Shown: positions 1 through 10,274 of the stretch, one piece after another
How positions within the stretch are numbered: the stretch's first letter is position 1
Layout of the letters: the number at the start of each line of letters is the position of its first letter
NCBI GenBank assembly: GCA_042088965.1
Contig: JBELLC010000019.1
Coordinates: forward strand, 1 to 31,534
Length of the DNA stretch: 31,534 bases
Direction of reading: 5' to 3'
From: TMED26 sp042088965
GTDB taxonomy: Bacteria > Pseudomonadota > Alphaproteobacteria > Thalassobaculales > Thalassobaculaceae
Notes under the pieces: generated by a model
What the model saw: only the letters and a program-made list of their open reading frames with translations
Told to the model about the DNA's origin: nothing
The model's database searches: none
Position numbers and translations under genes: made by a program

Positions 1-1
1 A

Positions 2-1303
2 CTTTATGTGTGCGGACCGACGGTTTATGATTTCGCTCATATCGGCAATGCCCGACCGGTGGTTATTTTTGATGTCCTGTTCCGGCTTTTGCAAACCACC
101 TATCCTGAGGCGCAAGTCACCTATGTGCGAAATATCACCGATATCGATGACAAGATTAACCAACGGGCCCGCGACAGTGGTGAATCCATTGGCGATATCA
201 CCGCAAGAACGGCAAAAGTTTTTCAGGAAGATATGCTGGCACTGGGGGCGTTGCCGCCGACAGTTGAGCCGCGCGCCACGGCCCATGTTGGCGAAATGAT
301 CGCCATGACGGAAGAGCTGATTGCGCTGGAGCATGCGTATGAAGCTGACGGCCATGTGTTATTTAGTGTGCCAAGCATGCCAGAATATGGACAGCTTTCA
401 GGTCGCGACCGTGATGAGCAAGTGGCGGGTGCCCGGGTTGAGGTCGCGCCCTATAAACGCGATCCAGCTGATTTTATTTTATGGAAACCATCTGATTCTG
501 AGACGCCGGGTTGGGATAGCCCTTGGGGGCGTGGACGGCCCGGCTGGCATATTGAATGCTCGGCGATGAGCCGGCAATATCTGGGTGAGGTTTTTGATAT
601 CCATGGCGGCGGCTTAGACCTGATTTTTCCACATCATGAAAATGAAATTGCGCAAAGCCGTTGTGCCCATGGAACTGGCGGGATGGCTAATTTGTGGATG
701 CATAATGGCTACGTCACGGTAGATGGTGAGAAAATGTCAAAATCGCTTGGTAATTTTCACACCGTGCATGACCTATTGGCGACGTTTTCGGGTGAAGTTA
801 TTCGGTTTGCGCTTTTGTCAGGACATTACCGCGCGCCGCTAGATTTTTCCCTGCCTGGGCTGGTGCAGGCGCAGACATCGCTCGACCGCCTTTACCAAGC
901 GCTTCGACGTGTTGTTGCCCCGACAGCGACGCTGGCAGAACCACCAAAGACAATCACGGCCGCCTTGGCAGATGATCTGAATACACCCTTGGCGATTTCC
1001 CGATTGCATGAAATTGCAGGCCAATTGAATAAAGCTGATGATGCTAAGACACAGGAACGCTTAAAGGCTGAGTTGCAGGCAGGGGGCCGTGTCTTGGGGT
1101 TATTACAAACTGATCCGGAAGCCTGGTTCACGGCCGGCGTTGACCAAGATGGCGATCAGATTGAAAGTCAAATCGCCGCCCGTGCGGCAGCCCGCGCTGC
1201 CCGTGACTTTGCGGGTGCGGATAAGATCAGAGATGAGCTGAAATCGGCTGGGATCGAGCTTGAAGACGGTCCTGATGGCACCACCTGGAAGCGACGTTCT
1301 TAA
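2..1303 (+). CDS. cysS: Cysteinyl-tRNA synthetase, 5'-truncated by window edge
   Basis: Charges tRNA-Cys with cysteine in the cytoplasm (class I aminoacyl-tRNA synthetase). The frame is open from base 2, and the first visible residues (LYVCGPTVYD) lie just before the HIGH-type motif AHIGNARP. Comparison with E. coli CysS (461 aa) suggests about 26 N-terminal residues are missing, so the GTG at 8 is an internal valine and not a start. The zinc ligands of the family are all visible: Cys in YVCGPT, Cys in HIECSAM, and His and Glu in HHENEIAQ. The adenylate-binding KMSKS loop appears as GEKMSKSLGN. The C-terminal helical tRNA-binding part ends normally at TAA 1301-1303. cimA follows 27 bp downstream on the same strand. 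Identity is certain; only the start is unseen. Confidence 0.97.
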   Translation, partial: LYVCGPTVYDFAHIGNARPVVIFDVLFRLLQTTYPEAQVTYVRNITDIDDKINQRARDSGESIGDITARTAKVFQEDMLALGALPPTVEPRATAHVGEMIAMTEELIALEHAYEADGHVLFSVPSMPEYGQLSGRDRDEQVAGARVEVAPYKRDPADFILWKPSDSETPGWDSPWGRGRPGWHIECSAMSRQYLGEVFDIHGGGLDLIFPHHENEIAQSRCAHGTGGMANLWMHNGYVTVDGEKMSKSLGNFHTVHDLLATFSGEVIRFALLSGHYRAPLDFSLPGLVQAQTSLDRLYQALRRVVAPTATLAEPPKTITAALADDLNTPLAISRLHEIAGQLNKADDAKTQERLKAELQAGGRVLGLLQTDPEAWFTAGVDQDGDQIESQIAARAAARAARDFAGADKIRDELKSAGIELEDGPDGTTWKRRS

Positions 1304-1330
1304 AATGAATAAGAAAATGAGGATAATCAT

Positions 1331-2938
<1,608 letters not shown>

Positions 2939-2940
2939 AG

Positions 2941-3741
2941 ATGAGCGATCCTGAACGCGGGCTATTTGAGGGGGCAGATGCGCCGACGCCAGCGATTATC
3001 TTGGTCGAACCGCAGCTTGGTGAAAATATTGGTGCGGCGGCACGGGCGATGCTGAATTGTGGCCTGCTGGACATGCGGTTGGTGGCCCCGCGCGATGGCT
3101 GGCCAAATGATAATGCAATTGCCATGGCCTCTGGCGCCGATGTGGTTTTAAATCGCGCGCAGGTTTTTGAGACTGTGGCAGACGCCACCGCGGATCTGGG
3201 ATATTTGTTGGCAACCACCGCCAGGCCCCGCGATATGACTAAATTGGTGCTCACGCCGCGCGAAGCGGTTGGCGAAATAAACCACCGCCTTGACCTCGGG
3301 GCTGGGGTTGGACTCCTATTTGGACCTGAACGCTCTGGCTTGACCAATGAAGATGTGGTCCGCACCGATGGTGTGATCCGGGTGCCGTTGAACCCCAATT
3401 TCTCCTCCTTGAATTTAGCGCAAGCTGTCCTTTTGCTGGGTTACGAGTGGTTCCAATCCAGGGATGATAGCCCGCCATCGCAGCTTTCTGGTGACAGCCC
3501 GCCCGCCCCAACCAAAGAGCGGGAGTTTTTCTATGATCGCCTTGAAGACGCCTTGACCGACAGCGGTTTTCTGTACCCGCCACATCTCGCCCCGACCATT
3601 AAACGTAACATGCGGAACATGTTTAACCGCGCCGGTTTAACCCGCCAGGATGTCAGCACCTTACACGGCGCCTTGAAAGCCTTGATGCTTTACCAAGAGG
3701 GTGCCGGTAACCCCCGTAAAAAGCTGCGCGACGATGCTTGA
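2941..3741 (+). CDS. trmJ: tRNA 2'-O-methyltransferase, SPOUT/TrmH family, TrmJ-like
   Basis: SAM-dependent RNA 2'-O-ribose methyltransferase. By family it most likely methylates position 32 of tRNA anticodon loops. The 266-aa protein shows the three SpoU/TrmH motifs: ENIGAAARAM (residues 28-37), LLFGPERSGLTNED (125-138) and VPLNPNFSSLNLAQAV (148-163). These form the trefoil-knot cofactor site and dimer interface. The C-terminal extension after residue 170 (helical, REFFYDRLEDAL..., with a KRNMRNMFNRAGL segment) is typical of TrmJ and not of minimal TrmL. The start follows the cimA stop by 2 nt, with only a weak ribosome binding site, so translational coupling is likely. Exact tRNA specificity is inferred from family. 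Confidence 0.88.
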   Translation: MSDPERGLFEGADAPTPAIILVEPQLGENIGAAARAMLNCGLLDMRLVAPRDGWPNDNAIAMASGADVVLNRAQVFETVADATADLGYLLATTARPRDMTKLVLTPREAVGEINHRLDLGAGVGLLFGPERSGLTNEDVVRTDGVIRVPLNPNFSSLNLAQAVLLLGYEWFQSRDDSPPSQLSGDSPPAPTKEREFFYDRLEDALTDSGFLYPPHLAPTIKRNMRNMFNRAGLTRQDVSTLHGALKALMLYQEGAGNPRKKLRDDA

Positions 3742-3804
3742 CAGGACAGCGGCGATGCCTATGATCGCGGCATTCCCGAGAACGCGGGGCAGACCTTGGT
3801 GTGT

Positions 3805-3855
3805 GTCCCCGGCAAAGCTGCCCTATCGGGACAACAGCGGCCAGCATTGGCCCGC
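3805..3855 (+). promoter_or_regulatory. Two hairpins in the rpsD leader
   Basis: The 133-bp trmJ-rpsD spacer can fold into two hairpins just before the rpsD start. The first (3805-3832) has an outer GTCCC/GGGAC stem and an inner GGCA/TGCC stem with an AAGC loop. The second (3837-3855) pairs GCGGCCA with TGGCCCGC through one bulged C, leaving a GCAT loop, and ends 19 nt before the ATG. S4 autoregulates its mRNA in several bacteria, so a structured leader here could be an S4 target. No match to a known S4 leader is claimed. Confidence 0.4.
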
Positions 3856-3874
3856 ATAAAAATGGAGCTCCGCG

Positions 3875-4350
3875 ATGTCGGAAAAAAGACCTCAGGCGAA
3901 ACATAAAATTGATCGCCGCCTTGGCGTCAATCTTTGGGGACGTCCAAAATCACCGATTAATGCCCGCGATTATGGTCCTGGCCAACATGGTCAGCGCCGC
4001 CGCAAGCCAACAGATTTCGGCATCCAGTTAATGGCGAAGCAAAAGCTGAAAGGCTATTACGGCAACATTGGTGAAAAACAATTCCGTAAATATTACCAGC
4101 AGGCTGCAAAGCGCCGCGGTGATACAGGCGAAAATTTGGTGGCGATTTTGGAAAGCCGACTGGACGCGATTGTTTACCGGATGAAGTTTGTGCCGACTGT
4201 TTTTGGTTCGCGCCAATTGGTGAGCCATGGTCACGTGCTGGTCAACGGTAAGCGGGTGAACATTCCGTCCTACAGCTGCCGGGAAGGTGATGTGATCGAA
4301 TTGCGTGAAAAGTCACGGGGTATCCCAATGGTGATCGAAGCGTCAGCTTC
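3875..4350 (+). CDS. rpsD: 30S ribosomal protein S4, 3' end lost in assembly gap
   Basis: Primary 16S rRNA-binding protein that nucleates assembly of the small subunit body. About 158 residues are visible from ATG 3875, preceded by GGAG about 8 nt upstream. The N-terminal part has the usual alphaproteobacterial form: KHKIDRRLGVNLWGRPKSP, then ARDYGPGQHGQRRRKPTDFG and the QLMAKQKLKGYYGNIGEKQF segment. The S4 RNA-binding domain begins near residue 95 with ESRLDAIVYRMKF and continues through SRQLVSHGHVLVNGKRVNIPSY. Alphaproteobacterial S4 is usually about 205 aa, so roughly 45 codons, ending in the usual VIEFYSR-type tail, are missing. Any reading through the Ns into the far side is artificial. 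Confidence 0.95.
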
Positions 4351-4450
4351 NNNNNNNNNNNNNNNNNNNNNNNNNNNNNNNNNNNNNNNNNNNNNNNNNN
4401 NNNNNNNNNNNNNNNNNNNNNNNNNNNNNNNNNNNNNNNNNNNNNNNNNN
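4351..4450. other. Assembly gap (exactly 100 N)
   Basis: One hundred unresolved bases separate rpsD (plus strand) from a short-chain dehydrogenase gene (minus strand). Both genes are cut. Completing S4 needs about 140 bp and completing the dehydrogenase about 100 bp or more, so the true missing length should exceed about 240 bp. The round figure of 100 is therefore probably a scaffolding placeholder and not a measured distance. Confidence 0.97.
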
Positions 4451-5067
4451 GTTTCAGGGTCTTCGCCTGGAAAGGCAGCCGCCCGCATGGCGGTTCGCGT
4501 GGGGCCGGGGTCAACAATATTGACGCGAATGTTTGTATGCCCTGTTTCGCCGGCATAGCTGCGGGCCATGGCCTCGACGGCTGCTTTGCTGGCAGCATAC
4601 GCCCCCCAATAGGATCGTAACCCGTAAGCGGTCGAGGAGGAGACAATAACCATGCGGCCATGCGGGCTGATCCGGAGCAGTGGATCAAGACTGCGGATCA
4701 GCCGTTGGTTGGCGTTGACATTAACGGCCATCACCTCGGCCCAAATCGCCGGTTCATATTGGTGAATAGGGGTGAGCTGCCCCAGCATGGCAGCATTTAA
4801 AATGGCGATATCCAATTTTCCCCAGCGCTCATAGATTGATAGGCCAAGGCGATCAATACCATCGCCGTCTTGTACATCAAGGGGAACGAGGGTGGCAGAA
4901 CCGCCAAGGGCCTTTATGTCATCATCAAGATCTTCAAGTGCGCCGACGGTGCGGCCAACCGCGATCACTTCAGCACCTGCCGCCGCAAGACCAAGGGCGA
5001 CAGCCCGGCCAATACCGCGTGTGGAACCTGTTACCAATGCCAAACGACCGCTTAAATCAGCTGTCAT
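4451..5067 (-). CDS. Short-chain dehydrogenase/reductase, C-terminus lost in gap
   Basis: NAD(P)-dependent oxidoreductase of the classical SDR family, substrate unknown. About 205 residues are visible. The Rossmann cofactor motif is TGSTRGIG (residues 13-20), the structural NAG motif is NAA (91-93), and the catalytic triad is Ser144/145, Tyr157 and Lys161 (YAASK). The PG motif after the fifth strand reads VDPGPTRT (185-192). The final 30-40 residues of a normal SDR fall in the gap. The start at 5067 has an AGGAG site, and the gene begins 29 bp after purF in the same direction. An SDR downstream of purF is a recurring alphaproteobacterial arrangement, but I know of no assigned role in purine synthesis. 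Confidence 0.88.
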
Positions 5068-5096
5068 GAATCACTCCTGTAACCTAAAGCTGCGGC

Positions 5097-6566
5097 TTAA
5101 GACACGGCGGCCAAAAGGGACAGCTGCTGGTTCTCGTGCTCGCTGTCTTGGTCAACCAGCTGGATGGGGTAATCGCCTGTGAAACAGGCATCACAAAAGC
5201 CAGGATTATCATTATCGCGGCCATCCGCTTTGCCCATGGCCCGGTAAAGTCCATCAATTGAAATAAAGGCCAGGCTGTCGACCCCGATGACGGCAGCCAT
5301 TTCCGCAACCGTCATGCGGGCTGCCATGAGCTTTTCGCGTTCCGGGGTGTCAACGCCATAAAAGCAAGAATACATCGTTGGTGGGCTGGCAATGCGTAAA
5401 TGCACTTCGGTCGCGCCAGCAGCGCGCATCATCTCAACAATTTTTGTCGATGTGGTCCCGCGCACAATTGAATCATCGACCAAAATCACCCGTTTGCCCT
5501 CAACAATGGCACGGTTGGCATTATGCTTCAGCTTCACCCCTAAATGGCGCACCCGATCGGTTGGCTCAATGAAGGTGCGTCCCACATATTGATTACGAAT
5601 AATGCCAAGATCGAAGGGAATTTTTGATTCATTGGCATAGCCAATCGCCGCCGGTAGGCCGGAATCTGGAACAGGGATAATCACGTCCGCGTCAACCGCT
5701 GATTCCTTGGCCAGTTCGCTGCCAATCATTTGCCGCGCCCGATAAACGCTTGTGCCCTCAACAATACTGTCAGGGCGGGCAAAATAGATATATTCAAAAA
5801 TACAAAACCGGCTTGGGTAATCGCGAAACGGAAACAGTGATCGCACCCCCTTATCATTGATGACAACCATTTCCCCTGCGGCAACATCGCGAATGAAATC
5901 AGCACCAATAATATCGAGCGCGCAGGTTTCCGACGCCAAGATATAGGCATCGCCTAATCGCCCGAGAACCAGCGGTCGAACCCCATGGGGGTCGCGCACA
6001 CCAATGATGGATTCTTGTGTCAGGCAAACCAGCGAATAGGCACCCTCAACTTGTTGCAAGGCATCCACAATCCGATCCGCAACCGTCGATTGGTGGCCGC
6101 GGGCGATCAAATGAACAATGGTTTCCGTATCGCTTGTCGATTGAAATAAACAGCCGCGACGGACCAGATCACGGCGCAGCTCATAGGCATTGGTAAGGTT
6201 ACCATTATGACAGATGGCCATGCCCCCAAATTCAAAATCAGCGAAAAGTGGCTGCACATTGCGCAGGTTGGTTTCCCCTGAGGTCGAATAGCGGTTATGA
6301 CCAATCGCTGAGTCGCCTTTCAGACGCTCTACGATACTGACCGATTGTTGGCCAAAGTTTTCACTGACATGACCCGTGCCGCGGTGTGCTTGAAATTGTG
6401 CGCCGTCATATGTGACAATGCCTGTGGCCTCTTGCCCGCGATGCTGCAAGGCATGTAAGCCAAGGGCTGTCAGCGCGCCTGCATCGATGCCCCCAAAAAC
6501 CCCAAAAACTGCACATTCTTCGTTTAAATGATCCTCATCGATGGGGTGGCTCTGGGCTTCGGTCAT
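5097..6566 (-). CDS. purF: Amidophosphoribosyltransferase
   Basis: Transfers ammonia from glutamine to PRPP, giving 5-phosphoribosylamine, the first committed step of purine synthesis. The 489-aa protein has a short propeptide (MTEAQSHPIDEDHLNEE) followed by Cys18 (ECAVFGVFG), the expected N-terminal nucleophile of the glutaminase domain after autoprocessing. HALQHRGQEATGI and the GHNRYSTSG segment are class II glutaminase motifs. The phosphoribosyltransferase domain carries the PRPP loop RVILVDDSIVRGTTS near residue 365. The propeptide and a C-terminal Cys pair (FCDACF) suggest the B. subtilis-like Fe-S type, which is an inference. The start codon overlaps the cvpA stop by one base (TAATG), implying coupled translation. 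Confidence 0.97.
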   Translation of the reverse strand: MTEAQSHPIDEDHLNEECAVFGVFGGIDAGALTALGLHALQHRGQEATGIVTYDGAQFQAHRGTGHVSENFGQQSVSIVERLKGDSAIGHNRYSTSGETNLRNVQPLFADFEFGGMAICHNGNLTNAYELRRDLVRRGCLFQSTSDTETIVHLIARGHQSTVADRIVDALQQVEGAYSLVCLTQESIIGVRDPHGVRPLVLGRLGDAYILASETCALDIIGADFIRDVAAGEMVVINDKGVRSLFPFRDYPSRFCIFEYIYFARPDSIVEGTSVYRARQMIGSELAKESAVDADVIIPVPDSGLPAAIGYANESKIPFDLGIIRNQYVGRTFIEPTDRVRHLGVKLKHNANRAIVEGKRVILVDDSIVRGTTSTKIVEMMRAAGATEVHLRIASPPTMYSCFYGVDTPEREKLMAARMTVAEMAAVIGVDSLAFISIDGLYRAMGKADGRDNDNPGFCDACFTGDYPIQLVDQDSEHENQQLSLLAAVS

Positions 6567-7249
6567 TACTGGCTCCCCTTGATAGCGTCATTCATTTGTT
6601 TACGCTGCGCATCAGTATAGCCGGTCTCTTCATCAGAATCACCGCTATTCGTGTTAGTTCCTTTTGGAGGTGGGCTGGTCAAGCGTTCAAAGGCTTGTTT
6701 TTTAAATTCTTGTTCTGCCGCAGCCTTGGTTTTAGCCGCCGCATTGTCGACCTCAGTGAGGATATTTTCCGGCAATAACGTTAACAGAAATGCTGAGCCA
6801 TCTTCGATCAAGGGCAGCGATCGAGCCTCACGGAGCCAGGGAGGTGGGTTTTGCGTGTCGATCACCCACTGCAGCATAAGATGCAGCGCCGATACAATGA
6901 GGGCGCCGCGAATGAGGCCAAAAACAAATCCAAGCGAGCGGTCAACGGCACCCAATCCACTGCCTTTGAGCGTGCCGGCAATCAAGTGGCTGACAATGGA
7001 AAAAATAATAACCGCGACCACGAATAAGCCACCGCCCGCAGCGATATTGGAAATGGTTTCATTGCCGATGATTTGGCTGACGTAAGGCTGCACATGACCA
7101 AAGCCATAAAGGGCCACGAAAAACGCCCCAACCCATGCGGCAATGGCCAGTACCTCGCGAAAAAACCCCCGCACAAATGCAAGCAACGCCGAAATCAGAA
7201 TAATCACCCCAATCAGCAGGTCGGTAATGTTTATGGGCAGCGCATCCAT
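6566..7249 (-). CDS. cvpA: CvpA family membrane protein
   Basis: Inner-membrane protein of the colicin V production family. Its molecular role is poorly defined, with links to envelope stress and purine gene neighbourhoods. From ATG 7249 it is 227 aa (start MDALPINITDLLIG). A longer frame runs back to 7318 into the end of radA, but its extra residues look non-native. There are four hydrophobic segments, at roughly residues 10-28, 35-50, 72-92 and 108-130, with the conserved RGFFREVL between the first two. The C-terminal 75 residues are polar and charged, rich in Lys/Ala then Asp/Glu, probably cytoplasmic. No clear Shine-Dalgarno is visible, so the start rests on family alignment. It ends inside the purF start. 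Confidence 0.88.
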   Translation of the reverse strand: MDALPINITDLLIGVIILISALLAFVRGFFREVLAIAAWVGAFFVALYGFGHVQPYVSQIIGNETISNIAAGGGLFVVAVIIFSIVSHLIAGTLKGSGLGAVDRSLGFVFGLIRGALIVSALHLMLQWVIDTQNPPPWLREARSLPLIEDGSAFLLTLLPENILTEVDNAAAKTKAAAEQEFKKQAFERLTSPPPKGTNTNSGDSDEETGYTDAQRKQMNDAIKGSQ

Positions 7250-7271
7250 TAGGGTTTTGATATCCGTGTTG

Positions 7272-8681
7272 TCATGATTTGGCGATGCGGCGCACGGATG
7301 CACCGTTTTCTGCGGCAAGAAATTTTTCAGCCAAAGTGCTCACCTGGCCGATCTCTTCAATTTGTAGCCCTGCTGTCGGGCGACTGCCAGCATTTTTAGA
7401 TTTTCGTCGCGCAGGCATGATGGCGCGGGAAAAGCCAAGTTTGGCAGCTTCTTTTAGGCGCGATTCAGTTTGCCCAACGGCGCGCACCTCTGCCGATAGA
7501 CCAATCTCACCAAAAACCACGGTATCCGCGGCACAGGCTGTACCTGTTAGGGATGAGACCAGGGCAGCAGCCACAGCCAGATCCGCCGCAGGTTCGGTAA
7601 TTTTTAAGCCGCCTGCGACATTTAAAAAGACATCTCGGCCTGCAAACTCGAGCCCACAGCGTGCTTCCAGCACCGCTGTGACCATTGCCAATCGCCCACT
7701 ATCCCAGCCAATGACGGCCCGCCGGGGGGTGCCAAAGGGGGACGGGGCCACCAAGGCCTGAATTTCCACCAGCACCGGACGGGTCCCCTCCATGCCGGCA
7801 AAAACCACCGCGCCGGAAACATCGTCTTGGCGGTCTGCCAAGAATAATGCCGAGGGATTGGGGACTTCCATCAAACCGGCTTCGGTCATTTCAAAGACAC
7901 CGATTTCATCGGTTGGCCCGAAGCGGTTTTTGACGCCCCGCAAAATTCTGAATTGATGGCCGCGCTCGCCTTCGAAATAGAGCACGGTATCGACCATATG
8001 TTCTAAAACCCGGGGCCCTGCGATGGCCCCTTCTTTGGTGACATGACCCACCAGCAACAACGCAATCCCACGTTTTTTGGCCATGCGGATCAATTCTTGC
8101 GCTGAGGCACGCACTTGCGCGACCGTTCCAGGGGCCGAATCTAGGGTTTCCACATACATCGTTTGAATCGAATCAATGACCACCACATCAGGCCTGTCGA
8201 CAGCGTCGAGGGTTGCCAGAATATCGCGCACATTGGTACTTGCCGCCAATTCGACCGGGGCGCTTGTCACCCCGAGACGGGCGGCACGCATTCGCACTTG
8301 ATCGATAGCTTCCTCTCCCGAGATATAGGCACAGCGTCCAGCAGTGCTTAACTTGGCAACGACTTGCAGCAATAGCGTTGATTTACCAATCCCAGGATCG
8401 CCGCCGATCAGCACGGCAGACCCGGGCACAAGGCCGCCGCCCAGAACCCGGTCAATCTCCGCAACCCCGCTGACTCGCCGGGGTGGTGGCGTGTCTTGGC
8501 CCGCCAAACCAACCAGATCAATCGACCGCCCTGACCGGGGGTTCAATGACTTTGGACCAGCAACCTCAACGATTTCTTCAACAAGGGTGTTCCAGCCACC
8601 GCAGCTTTCGCACTTACCAGCCCATTTTGCCGCAACCGCGCCGCAGCTTTGGCAGACATATTGACTCGTGCGTTTTGCCAT
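7272..8681 (-). CDS. radA: DNA repair protein RadA/Sms
   Basis: RecA-like DnaB-type ATPase that promotes branch migration during homologous recombination. The 469-aa length is typical. An N-terminal zinc finger uses Cys10, Cys13, Cys24 and Cys27. The Walker A motif is GGDPGIGKST (residues 93-102). The RadA-specific KNRFG motif occurs near residue 250. The C-terminal third is the inactive Lon-protease-like domain, with FAGRDVFLNVAGGLK and the EIGLSAEVRAVGQ segment. Translation starts at 8681, 13 bp after the mlaF stop. It lies in the same transcriptional direction as dnaB and the mla genes, probably as part of one long operon. Confidence 0.97.
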   Translation of the reverse strand: MAKRTSQYVCQSCGAVAAKWAGKCESCGGWNTLVEEIVEVAGPKSLNPRSGRSIDLVGLAGQDTPPPRRVSGVAEIDRVLGGGLVPGSAVLIGGDPGIGKSTLLLQVVAKLSTAGRCAYISGEEAIDQVRMRAARLGVTSAPVELAASTNVRDILATLDAVDRPDVVVIDSIQTMYVETLDSAPGTVAQVRASAQELIRMAKKRGIALLLVGHVTKEGAIAGPRVLEHMVDTVLYFEGERGHQFRILRGVKNRFGPTDEIGVFEMTEAGLMEVPNPSALFLADRQDDVSGAVVFAGMEGTRPVLVEIQALVAPSPFGTPRRAVIGWDSGRLAMVTAVLEARCGLEFAGRDVFLNVAGGLKITEPAADLAVAAALVSSLTGTACAADTVVFGEIGLSAEVRAVGQTESRLKEAAKLGFSRAIMPARRKSKNAGSRPTAGLQIEEIGQVSTLAEKFLAAENGASVRRIAKS

Positions 8682-8694
8682 TATTTGAATCCGA

Positions 8695-9504
8695 TCATGG
8701 GTTTCGGACCGTCATTTCAATCGGCCCGTCGGCACGGCCATGGATAAACTGATCAACATAGTCATTGCCGCTGTGATCGATCACTTCGGTTGGCCCTTGC
8801 CAGATGATTTGGCCATCATACAGCATCGCAATCTGGTCAGCGATTTTACGGGCGCTGGCCATATCATGGGTAATCGATAAAGCGCTCGCTCCCAAATCTG
8901 CGACACAATTAACAATCAAATCATTGATGACGTCAGCCATAATCGGGTCAAGACCGGTGGTAGGCTCATCAAAAAAGATAATCTCAGGTTCACAAGCAAT
9001 GGCGCGGGCCAAAGCCACACGCTTTTGCATGCCGCCGGATAAGGCTGCGGGGAAAAGCGGGGCTACCTCTGCCCCCAGGCCAACTTGTGCCAAACGGGCA
9101 ATCGCGATGTCTTTGGCTTTGGTCCGCGCCATGCCTTGCGCCTGCATCAAGCCAAAGGCAACATTCGCCCAGACGGGCAAGGAGTCAAACAAGGCCCCGC
9201 CCTGAAAAAGCATCCCAAATTTGACCATCAACTGTTCGCGGGCCGGCCGTGACAGTTTGGTGACCTCAACCCCATCAATGCGGATCGACCCTGAGTCAGC
9301 GTCGATTAACCCCAGGATACATTTCAGCAAGACAGATTTACCGGTGCCCGACCCACCAATGACGACCAGCGATTGCGCACTGTCGATATCAAGATCAATG
9401 CCGCGCAAGACGTGCTTGTTTCCAAAAGATTTGGTTAGACCACGAATTTCAATTTTAGGGCCGCTACCGGGATCTTGCATGGGTTTGCTGTACGCGCCTT
9501 TCAT
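8695..9504 (-). CDS. mlaF: ABC transporter ATPase, MlaF-like (phospholipid trafficking)
   Basis: ATPase that powers the Mla retrograde phospholipid transport system maintaining outer-membrane lipid asymmetry. The 269-aa protein has Walker A GGSGTGKS (residues 50-57), the ABC signature LSGGMQKRVALARA near 150-165 and Walker B IIFFDEPTTGLDP near 175. The Q-loop segment is FGMLFQGGALFDSL, whose Gly-Gly-Ala-Leu-Phe form is usual for MlaF. ATG 9504 overlaps the mlaE stop as ATGA. A later Met9 could also serve as start. No mlaD or mlaC is adjacent, so the substrate-binding parts must be encoded elsewhere. Confidence 0.93.
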   Translation of the reverse strand: MKGAYSKPMQDPGSGPKIEIRGLTKSFGNKHVLRGIDLDIDSAQSLVVIGGSGTGKSVLLKCILGLIDADSGSIRIDGVEVTKLSRPAREQLMVKFGMLFQGGALFDSLPVWANVAFGLMQAQGMARTKAKDIAIARLAQVGLGAEVAPLFPAALSGGMQKRVALARAIACEPEIIFFDEPTTGLDPIMADVINDLIVNCVADLGASALSITHDMASARKIADQIAMLYDGQIIWQGPTEVIDHSGNDYVDQFIHGRADGPIEMTVRNP

Positions 9505-10274
9505 TGGCTAAAGAACAGTTCGGTAATGGCGTAATTCGCGATCAGGATCAGAATCGACGCCGACACCACCGCATTTGTCGTCGCGGCCCCGACGCCTTGA
9601 GCCCCACGGCCTGAATGGTAACCATGGTAACATCCCATCAAGGTCACAAGAAAGCCAAAGCAGGCCGCTTTGACCAATCCAGAGATCACGTCCAGTGGCT
9701 CTAAGAATTCTAAGCTACGCTGCAAATAGGTGGCGGCGTTAAAGTCGAGCTTATAGACGCCAACCAAATAACCACCAAAAATGCCAATGATATCACCGAC
9801 CAGAACCAGCAATGGTAGGGTCAAAATGCCCGCAATCAGACGCGGCACAACGAGATACTTAAAGGGATTACACGATAAGGTCGTCAGTGCATCAATTTGC
9901 TCGGTGACCCGCATGGTGCCAATCTCTGCGGCAATTGCCGCGCCAATCCGGCCGGCAACCATTAAGCCTGCCAAAACCGGGGCCAATTCGCGTGTCATTG
10001 ACAAAACCACCACCGTTGCAACGGCGCCTTCGGCTGAAAAACGGGCAAAGCCTGTATAACTTTGCAGCGCGAGCACCATCCCAGAAAACAGCGTGGTTAA
10101 TCCGACCACAGGCAACGAGTAATAGCCGATTTCTAGCAATTGTCGGCCCATCAGGGCAGGGTACCAAGGTGGTGTAAAGAGATGACGTATGGCCGCACCG
10201 GTAAAAAGGGCCACCCGACCTATTGCTGCCAAAAAGGCAAAAAAGGCACTGCCGATGGTGGCAAGAGGGTTCAT
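9501..10274 (-). CDS. mlaE: ABC transporter permease, MlaE family
   Basis: Inner-membrane permease partner of MlaF. The 257-aa protein carries the MlaE/DUF140 domain: EIGYYSLPVVGLTTLFSGMVLALQ is followed by the hallmark LVAGRIGAAIAAEIGTMRVTEQIDAL region and several membrane spans, ending with VSASILILIANYAITELFF. Its ATG (10274) directly follows the alr TAG, and its stop overlaps mlaF, so the three are almost surely translated from one message. The residues around TMRVTEQIDAL form the coupling helix that contacts the ATPase in the family. Identity at family level is firm. A role in phospholipid rather than other hydrophobic cargo is inferred. Confidence 0.93.
   Translation of the reverse strand: MNPLATIGSAFFAFLAAIGRVALFTGAAIRHLFTPPWYPALMGRQLLEIGYYSLPVVGLTTLFSGMVLALQSYTGFARFSAEGAVATVVVLSMTRELAPVLAGLMVAGRIGAAIAAEIGTMRVTEQIDALTTLSCNPFKYLVVPRLIAGILTLPLLVLVGDIIGIFGGYLVGVYKLDFNAATYLQRSLEFLEPLDVISGLVKAACFGFLVTLMGCYHGYHSGRGAQGVGAATTNAVVSASILILIANYAITELFFSQ

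Noticed and set aside
3875..4558. Open reading frame running through the Ns as a longer S4-like protein
   Set aside because: The part after the Ns is the antisense of the SDR gene; continuity is an artefact of the gap.
6566..7318. Longer CvpA starting inside radA
   Set aside because: The extra residues overlap the radA C-terminus and do not resemble the family; MDALPIN at 7249 fits.
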